A stretch of DNA of 64,000 nucleotides, taken from the NCBI RefSeq assembly GCF_900290235.1, contig NZ_OLMK01000011.1, positions 1 through 64,000 of the forward strand, written 5' to 3'. The DNA comes from Streptomyces sp. MA5143a (GTDB lineage: Bacteria > Actinomycetota > Actinomycetes > Streptomycetales > Streptomycetaceae). The position numbers and the translations under genes were made by a program. The notes beneath the pieces are model-generated. The model made no database searches. It was not told where the DNA came from and saw nothing but the letters and a program-made list of their open reading frames with translations. This document shows positions 59,340 to 64,000 of this stretch, one piece after another. Numbering within the stretch: the stretch's first letter is position 1; each line of letters begins with the position of its first letter.

Positions 59340-62300
59340 TGGTCTCCTTCAAAGGTCGACACCGGCGGGGCGGTGGGGGCTGGGGTGGACGAGGCGGCCG
59401 GGGGAGATGAGGGATGAGGGAGTGGGGTGGCGGGAGTCGGTCCCGGCGGGGTGCTCGACGGGCGTGGGGGCGCGGGGTCCGTGCGGTCGGGCGAGCCGAG
59501 CCAGGCACGGATGGCCGCCACCGTGGCCGGGGCGTGTTCCCGGGTGAGCGAGAAGTGGTCGCCGGGGACGTCGACCGTGTCGTGCGGCAGCGGCCACGAC
59601 GTCCGCCAGCCGTCCCCGTCGGCGCCCAACGCCATCCGCGGCGTCGGCTCCATGGCCCGGACCAGCAGGGTCGGGGTGGCGACGGGTTCCGGCTCCCAGT
59701 CCATGAACATGCGCGTGTACGCGCCCATCGCGGCGACGGCGCTGTCGTCGTCCCCGGTCGACGGGCCCCCGGTCAGCCGCGGGGCGAGGGCGGCAGGCAG
59801 CGCCAGCAGCCACTCCGTACCGCGGTTGTCCCGGTCGACGCGGTAGGTGTCCAACAGGACCAGGCCGACCGGAGCCGCCCCCATGGCCTCCAGCCGTCCG
59901 GTCATGAGGTGTGCGACGGCGCCTCCGGTGGACGAGCCGACGACCACGAAAGGCCGGTCGCCGACCAGCCGCAGCACCGTCTCGGCGTGCGTCTGGGCCA
60001 GTGTCCCCAGGTCCTCCGGTACGGCCGCACCCTCGTCGACACCGGGATGCCGTACCTCCCACACGTCCAGGTCGCCCCGGAAGCAGTCGTGGAAGGCTCC
60101 GGCCGCGCCGCCCGGCCCGGGGAAGGACGGGTGGTAGCCGTCGAGGAACACCACGACCGGGCCGTCACCGGAGCCCTCGGCCCGCCGCAGCGGTGACAGC
60201 GCGTGCCGCCGGGCAGCGGACGCGTCGAAGGTCGGTACGGCCCAGGACGCGGTGACCAGCATGTGCATCGCGGCGACCACCTGCCCCGCCTCGCACACCC
60301 GCCGGTAGAGGGAGGAGAGGCTCCGCACGGGGCGTCCGCCCGACGGCTCGGGGGTGTGGGGCAGTGCCGTTCCGGGAGTCGCTCCCGGTGTCCTGACGGG
60401 CGTCGGACCGGGGGGCGCACCGGGTGCCGTACGTGTCGCCGCATCCGGCTCCGCAGCGGCCGTCGGCGGCTCGGGGAGGTCGTCGAGGAGGTCCAGCACG
60501 TGGCGGGCCAGGCCGTCGGCCGTGGGGTGCTCGAACACCACGGCGGCGGAGAGCCGGAGCCGTAGCGCGAGGCTGAGCCGGTTGCGGACCTGCACCGCCA
60601 TCAGCGAATCGAAGCCCAACTCGTCGAAGGTCCTGCCGACGGGCAGCGCGTCGGCGCCCGGATACCCGAGCACGGCGGCCACGTCCGCCCGCATCAGTTC
60701 CGCGAGCGCCTCCGCGCGCCGGGCGGAGGGCAGGCTGGCCAGGAGCGTCCGCCAGGTGCCCGGCTCCAGCATCTCCGGGGAATCGGCGGACGCACCCGCC
60801 ACCGGCCCTGTTCCGGTGCCCGAGCCCGAGCTTGACCGGGTCGCCGGCCGACGGGGACGCGACAGCCCTCGTAGGAGTGGTGGCAGCGGGCCTCGCGCGG
60901 ACCGCAGGGCGCCCCGGTCCAGCCGCATGGGCGCCAGCACGGGTCCACCGTCGCGTAGCGCCGCGTCGAAGAGTGCCAGGCCGTCCCGTACGGAGAGGGC
61001 GCGCAGCACGTCACCGCTCCGCGTCGCCGCCTCCCCCGGCCGGGCCTCTCCGAGTCGTGCCGACGCCATGCCCGCGTCGTGCTCCCAGGGGCCCCACGCC
61101 AGGGACAGCGCGGGCAGCCCCTGGGTGGCGCGACGGTGGGCCAGGGCGTCGAGGACGCTGTTCGCCGCCGCGTAGTTGCCCTGGCCGGGGCGGCCCAGGA
61201 GGCCGGACGCCGACGAGAACAGGATGAACGCCGACAGCTCCAGATCCCGGGTCAGTTCGTGCAGCCGCCAGGCCGCGTCCGCCTTGGGGCCCAGCACCGC
61301 CGCCATCCGTTCGGGCGTCAGCCCTGCCAGGACACCGTCGTCCAGGACCCCGGCCGCGTGCACCACGGCGCCCAGGGCGGGTTCACAGCCCCGGATCACC
61401 TCCGCCTGCGCGACCGGGTCCGCCGTGTCGCAGGCCACGATCGTCACTTCGGCGCCCGACTCCTCCAGCGAGGCCCGCAGTTCCGCGGCGCCTGGTGCGT
61501 CCGGGCCCCGGCGGGAGGTGAGCAGCAGATGCCGTACCCCGTACGAGGCGACGAGATGGCGGGCGAGCTCGGAGCCGAGTGCGCCGGTGCCGCCGGTGAT
61601 CAGCACGGTGCGGTCGGGGTCGAAGGGGCTCGGCCCGGACGGCTCACGGGGACCGGCCGCGTCCGTCCGTACCGCCGACACCAGCCGCGGAGCCCTCATG
61701 CTTCCCTCACGGATGGACAGTTGAGGTTCGCCTGTGGCCACCGCGGCGGCCAGCAGCCGCTCGGACTCGGGGCGGCCGTCCGTGTCGACCAGCACGACAC
61801 GTCCGGGCAGCTCCGCCTGGGCCGTGCGCACCAGGCCCCATACGGCCGCACCCGCGAGGTCCGGCTCCACCGCGGTCGCGTCCCGCGTCACCACCACGAG
61901 GCGCGAGCCGGATGCCTCCGGGTCGCACTGCCACTCCTGGAGGGTACGCAGCACCCGGGCGGTCAGCAGACGCACGGCGTCCGGCGGTGTCTCGGCGTCG
62001 GTCGTCGGGGTGACAGCGGTGACGACGGTGGTGTCCGGTGCCATGGCGGTGCCGGTGCCGGTGCCGGTGCCGGTGTCCGTGCCGGTGTCGGTGCCGGTGT
62101 CGGTGTCGGTGTCGGTGTCCGTGCCGGTGCCGGTGCCGGTGCCGGTGTCGGCGGTGTGCTCGACGCTCACCCAGTCGGGTCGCCACAGTGCCCGTCGCGC
62201 CACGTCGTGCGCCAGGTCGGCGGAACCGGCGGGAAGCTCCCGCATCGTCAGGGAGTCCACGTGGGCCACCGGGCGGCCGGTCGCGTCGGCCAGCGTCAAC

Positions 62301-64000
62301 GCGACCGCGTCCGTGGCCGTCCGACGCACCCGTACCCGTAGTTCCCTCGCGCCGGACGCGTGCAGACGCACACCGGTCCAGGCGAACGGCACGTGGATGG
62401 CGGCCGCCGGTTCAGCACCCGCTTCCGTACCGGCTCCCGCTTGCGCGAGCAGCGTGGCGTGGGCCGCCGCGTCGAGCAGGGCGGGATGCAGTCCGAAGCG
62501 GTCCGCACCACCCGACTCGCCCTCGGTCAGGCGTACTTCGGCGTACAGCTCGTCACCGAGCCGCCAGGCCGTCCGTACGCCTCGGAAGGCGGGGCCGTAG
62601 GCGAGGCCGTCGTCCGCGAGGGTGTCGTAGGCGTCGGTGAGGTCGATCTCGGCCGCGCCCCGGGGCGGCCACTCCGTGAGGCCCTCCGCGTCCGTCGGCG
62701 GGGACGCGGGGGCCGTGCGGGTCAACAGCCCGGTCGCGTGCCGGGTCCAGGTGAGGTCGGGGCCGTCTACGTCCGCGTCGGCGGGCGCGTCGGGGTGGGC
62801 GTGGATGTCGACCGTCCGCCGTCCGGAGTCGTCCGGGGCGCCCACCACGACCTGGACGGTCGCGCCGGCCCCCGGCGGCAGGGGCAGCGGCGTCAGGACC
62901 ACCAACTCGTCGAGGGTGTCGCAGCCGACCTCGTCGCCCGCCCGGACGGCCAGCTCGACCAACGCCGTCGCCGGCACGAGGACGGTCCCGCCGATCACAT
63001 GGTCGCCGAGCCAGGGCTGAGCCAGGGCGCAGAGGCGCCCGGAGAGTACGGTCCGGCCGGTGTCCGGCACCGTGAAAGCGGGTCCCAGCAGCGGGTGCCC
63101 GTCGCCCTCCGGCGCGCGGACCGGAAGCCGGGGTGCGTCCAGCCAGTACCGCTGCCGTTGGAAGGCGTACGTCGGCAACTCCACGCGGCGCGCCCCGGTG
63201 CCCTCGAACACGGTGGGCCAGTCGACGCGGGCCCCGCGCACGTGGAGCCGGGCCACGGCCGACAGCAGCGTCCCCGGTTCAAACTCACCGGCGCGCGTGG
63301 CGGCCGTGAGGAGGGGAGCGGTGCCGTTCTCGGGGCCGGGCAGGCAGTCCTCGGCGGCCGTGATGAGCGCCGGGTGGGGGCCGACCTCCAAGAAGGCCGA
63401 CACCCCGTTGTCGCCCAGCCACCGCACGGTGTCGGCGAACCGGACGGGCAGCCGGGCGTGCCGCACCCAGTACTCGGGTGAGCACAACTCCCCGGCCCCG
63501 GCGAGGCGGCCGGTGACCGCCGAGACCACGGGGATCCGGGGCGGCCGGAAGGTCACCTTCTCGGCGGCCCGGCGGAAGTCGTCGAGCATCGGTTCCACGA
63601 GCGGCGAGTGGAAGGCGTGGTCCACCCGCAGCCGTACGGTTCGGCGGCCCCTGGCCTCGAAACCGGCCGCCACGGCGAGCACCGTGTCCCGCGCACCGGA
63701 GATCACCACCGAGCGCGGCCCGTTCACGGAGGCGATCGCCACCGGGCGAGGGCTCCGCGCCGCGGCCGTGGTCACGCGGCCGTCGGGGTCCGCGTCGCCG
63801 TGTGGGGCCTCGAAGTCGGCCAGCGCCGCGAGGACTTCGTCCTCCGTCGCGTGCAGCGCCACCATCGCGCCGCCCTCGGGCAGCGCCCGCATCAGCCTGC
63901 CGCGCGCCGCGACGAGGGCCGCCGCGTCGTCGAGGTCCAGGACACCGGCGACATGGGCGGCGGTCAGCTCACCGACGGAGTGCCCGGCCAGGTAGTCGGG
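59336..64000 (-). CDS. Type I PKS, terminal module AT-DH-KR-ACP-TE (5' end beyond window)
   Basis: The 1,554 visible residues begin inside an acyltransferase (GHSVGE at residue 6; HAFH specificity motif near 128, which indicates malonyl-CoA). A dehydratase follows with its H-x3-G-x4-P motif near residue 334 and a D-x3-H partner in LLDAAAH. The ketoreductase has GGTGALG near 800, a catalytic Tyr in GQGNYAAAN near 942 and the LDD motif of B-type reduction. Then come an acyl carrier site (GFDSLMAV, near 1129) and a thioesterase with GSSTGG near 1355. No enoylreductase, so the last unit should be an alkene. A Gly/Asp-Thr repeat interrupts the DH-KR linker. The thioesterase ends in a Pro-rich tail. 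Confidence 0.93.
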   Translation of the reverse strand, partial: PDYLAGHSVGELTAAHVAGVLDLDDAAALVAARGRLMRALPEGGAMVALHATEDEVLAALADFEAPHGDADPDGRVTTAAARSPRPVAIASVNGPRSVVISGARDTVLAVAAGFEARGRRTVRLRVDHAFHSPLVEPMLDDFRRAAEKVTFRPPRIPVVSAVTGRLAGAGELCSPEYWVRHARLPVRFADTVRWLGDNGVSAFLEVGPHPALITAAEDCLPGPENGTAPLLTAATRAGEFEPGTLLSAVARLHVRGARVDWPTVFEGTGARRVELPTYAFQRQRYWLDAPRLPVRAPEGDGHPLLGPAFTVPDTGRTVLSGRLCALAQPWLGDHVIGGTVLVPATALVELAVRAGDEVGCDTLDELVVLTPLPLPPGAGATVQVVVGAPDDSGRRTVDIHAHPDAPADADVDGPDLTWTRHATGLLTRTAPASPPTDAEGLTEWPPRGAAEIDLTDAYDTLADDGLAYGPAFRGVRTAWRLGDELYAEVRLTEGESGGADRFGLHPALLDAAAHATLLAQAGAGTEAGAEPAAAIHVPFAWTGVRLHASGARELRVRVRRTATDAVALTLADATGRPVAHVDSLTMRELPAGSADLAHDVARRALWRPDWVSVEHTADTGTGTGTGTDTDTDTDTGTDTGTDTGTGTGTGTAMAPDTTVVTAVTPTTDAETPPDAVRLLTARVLRTLQEWQCDPEASGSRLVVVTRDATAVEPDLAGAAVWGLVRTAQAELPGRVVLVDTDGRPESERLLAAAVATGEPQLSIREGSMRAPRLVSAVRTDAAGPREPSGPSPFDPDRTVLITGGTGALGSELARHLVASYGVRHLLLTSRRGPDAPGAAELRASLEESGAEVTIVACDTADPVAQAEVIRGCEPALGAVVHAAGVLDDGVLAGLTPERMAAVLGPKADAAWRLHELTRDLELSAFILFSSASGLLGRPGQGNYAAANSVLDALAHRRATQGLPALSLAWGPWEHDAGMASARLGEARPGEAATRSGDVLRALSVRDGLALFDAALRDGGPVLAPMRLDRGALRSARGPLPPLLRGLSRPRRPATRSSSGSGTGTGPVAGASADSPEMLEPGTWRTLLASLPSARRAEALAELMRADVAAVLGYPGADALPVGRTFDELGFDSLMAVQVRNRLSLALRLRLSAAVVFEHPTADGLARHVLDLLDDLPEPPTAAAEPDAATRTAPGAPPGPTPVRTPGATPGTALPHTPEPSGGRPVRSLSSLYRRVCEAGQVVAAMHMLVTASWAVPTFDASAARRHALSPLRRAEGSGDGPVVVFLDGYHPSFPGPGGAAGAFHDCFRGDLDVWEVRHPGVDEGAAVPEDLGTLAQTHAETVLRLVGDRPFVVVGSSTGGAVAHLMTGRLEAMGAAPVGLVLLDTYRVDRDNRGTEWLLALPAALAPRLTGGPSTGDDDSAVAAMGAYTRMFMDWEPEPVATPTLLVRAMEPTPRMALGADGDGWRTSWPLPHDTVDVPGDHFSLTREHAPATVAAIRAWLGSPDRTDPAPPRPSSTPPGPTPATPLPHPSSPPAASSTPAPTAPPVSTFEGDQ
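62044..62160. repeat. In-frame hexanucleotide microsatellite in the PKS gene
   Basis: About nineteen tandem hexamers of GGTGCC/GGTGTC type run through this stretch and encode a (Gly/Asp)-Thr dipeptide repeat of roughly 34 residues in the linker between the DH and KR domains. Unit changes always keep the reading frame. Confidence 0.9.

Noticed and set aside
55963..59508. 1,181-codon minus-strand open frame across the TPR gene and halogenase
   Set aside because: Composition is Arg/Gly/Pro-rich without domains, and the true genes in this interval (TPR on plus, halogenase in another minus frame) have recognisable motifs.

Overview
The window is very GC-rich, its reading frames have G/C in almost every third position, and it carries conservon, Streptomyces-type hopanoid and type I PKS genes, so it comes from a Streptomyces or close relative chromosome. 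Only one TTA (bldA-type) codon was noticed inside a real gene when scanning the window. The left two thirds look like conserved chromosome; from the tRNA-Pro gene at 45.3 kb rightward the DNA is accessory, with gene debris and biosynthetic genes.

0.09-2.9 kb (minus strand): isopentenyl-diphosphate isomerase, a CDF metal exporter and UDP-glucose 4-epimerase. 3.26-10.3 kb (plus): seven tightly packed genes that read as a pathway for an exported, phosphodiester-linked cell-surface polymer: two CDP-alcohol phosphotransferases, a nucleotidyltransferase, a dehydrogenase of the glycerol-1-phosphate (archaeal-type) family, a family 2 glycosyltransferase and a two-gene ABC exporter. 10.6-23.7 kb (plus): a complete hopanoid operon (hpnC, hpnD, a 46-residue unnamed gene, hpnE, a polyprenyl diphosphate synthase, squalene-hopene cyclase, hpnG-like, hpnH, ispG, dxs, hpnO). 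It carries two precursor-supply genes of its own, while idi lies nearby. 23.7-24.5 kb: an XRE-cupin regulator with a tandem palindromic operator and a coupled 40-residue membrane protein.

24.5-45.3 kb: tyrosine phosphatase and GH36 alpha-galactosidase (two perfect DnaA boxes between them), a c-di-AMP riboswitch with a secreted LysM/M23 endopeptidase, an SGNH hydrolase, a TetR/amino-acid-dehydrogenase pair, a metallo-beta-lactamase-fold hydrolase, a conservon (cvnABCD plus a GAF protein), threonine degradation genes tdh-kbl, LysR and XRE-cupin regulators, a GNAT enzyme, a YjbR protein, a split transketolase behind a MerR/SoxR-like promoter, and tRNA-Pro(GGG).

45.6-64 kb: remnants of a PKS/thioester reductase and of a LuxR-type regulator abut in opposite directions, followed by a sugar-acid dehydrogenase-like gene and a methyltransferase with a Zur-like box. 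Then comes an unusual minus-strand operon: a Y4yA-type PLP decarboxylase-fold enzyme (with the TTA codon), a cysteine-synthase/rhodanese fusion, a cysteine-desulfurase-like enzyme, an N-truncated LanB carrying the elimination domain, and LanC. Last are a TPR protein, a flavin halogenase and the terminal module (AT-DH-KR-ACP-TE) of a type I PKS that runs off the right edge. The operon combining sulfur-handling PLP enzymes with lanthionine-type enzymes is the best candidate for an undescribed system; the glycerol-1-phosphate polymer cluster is second.
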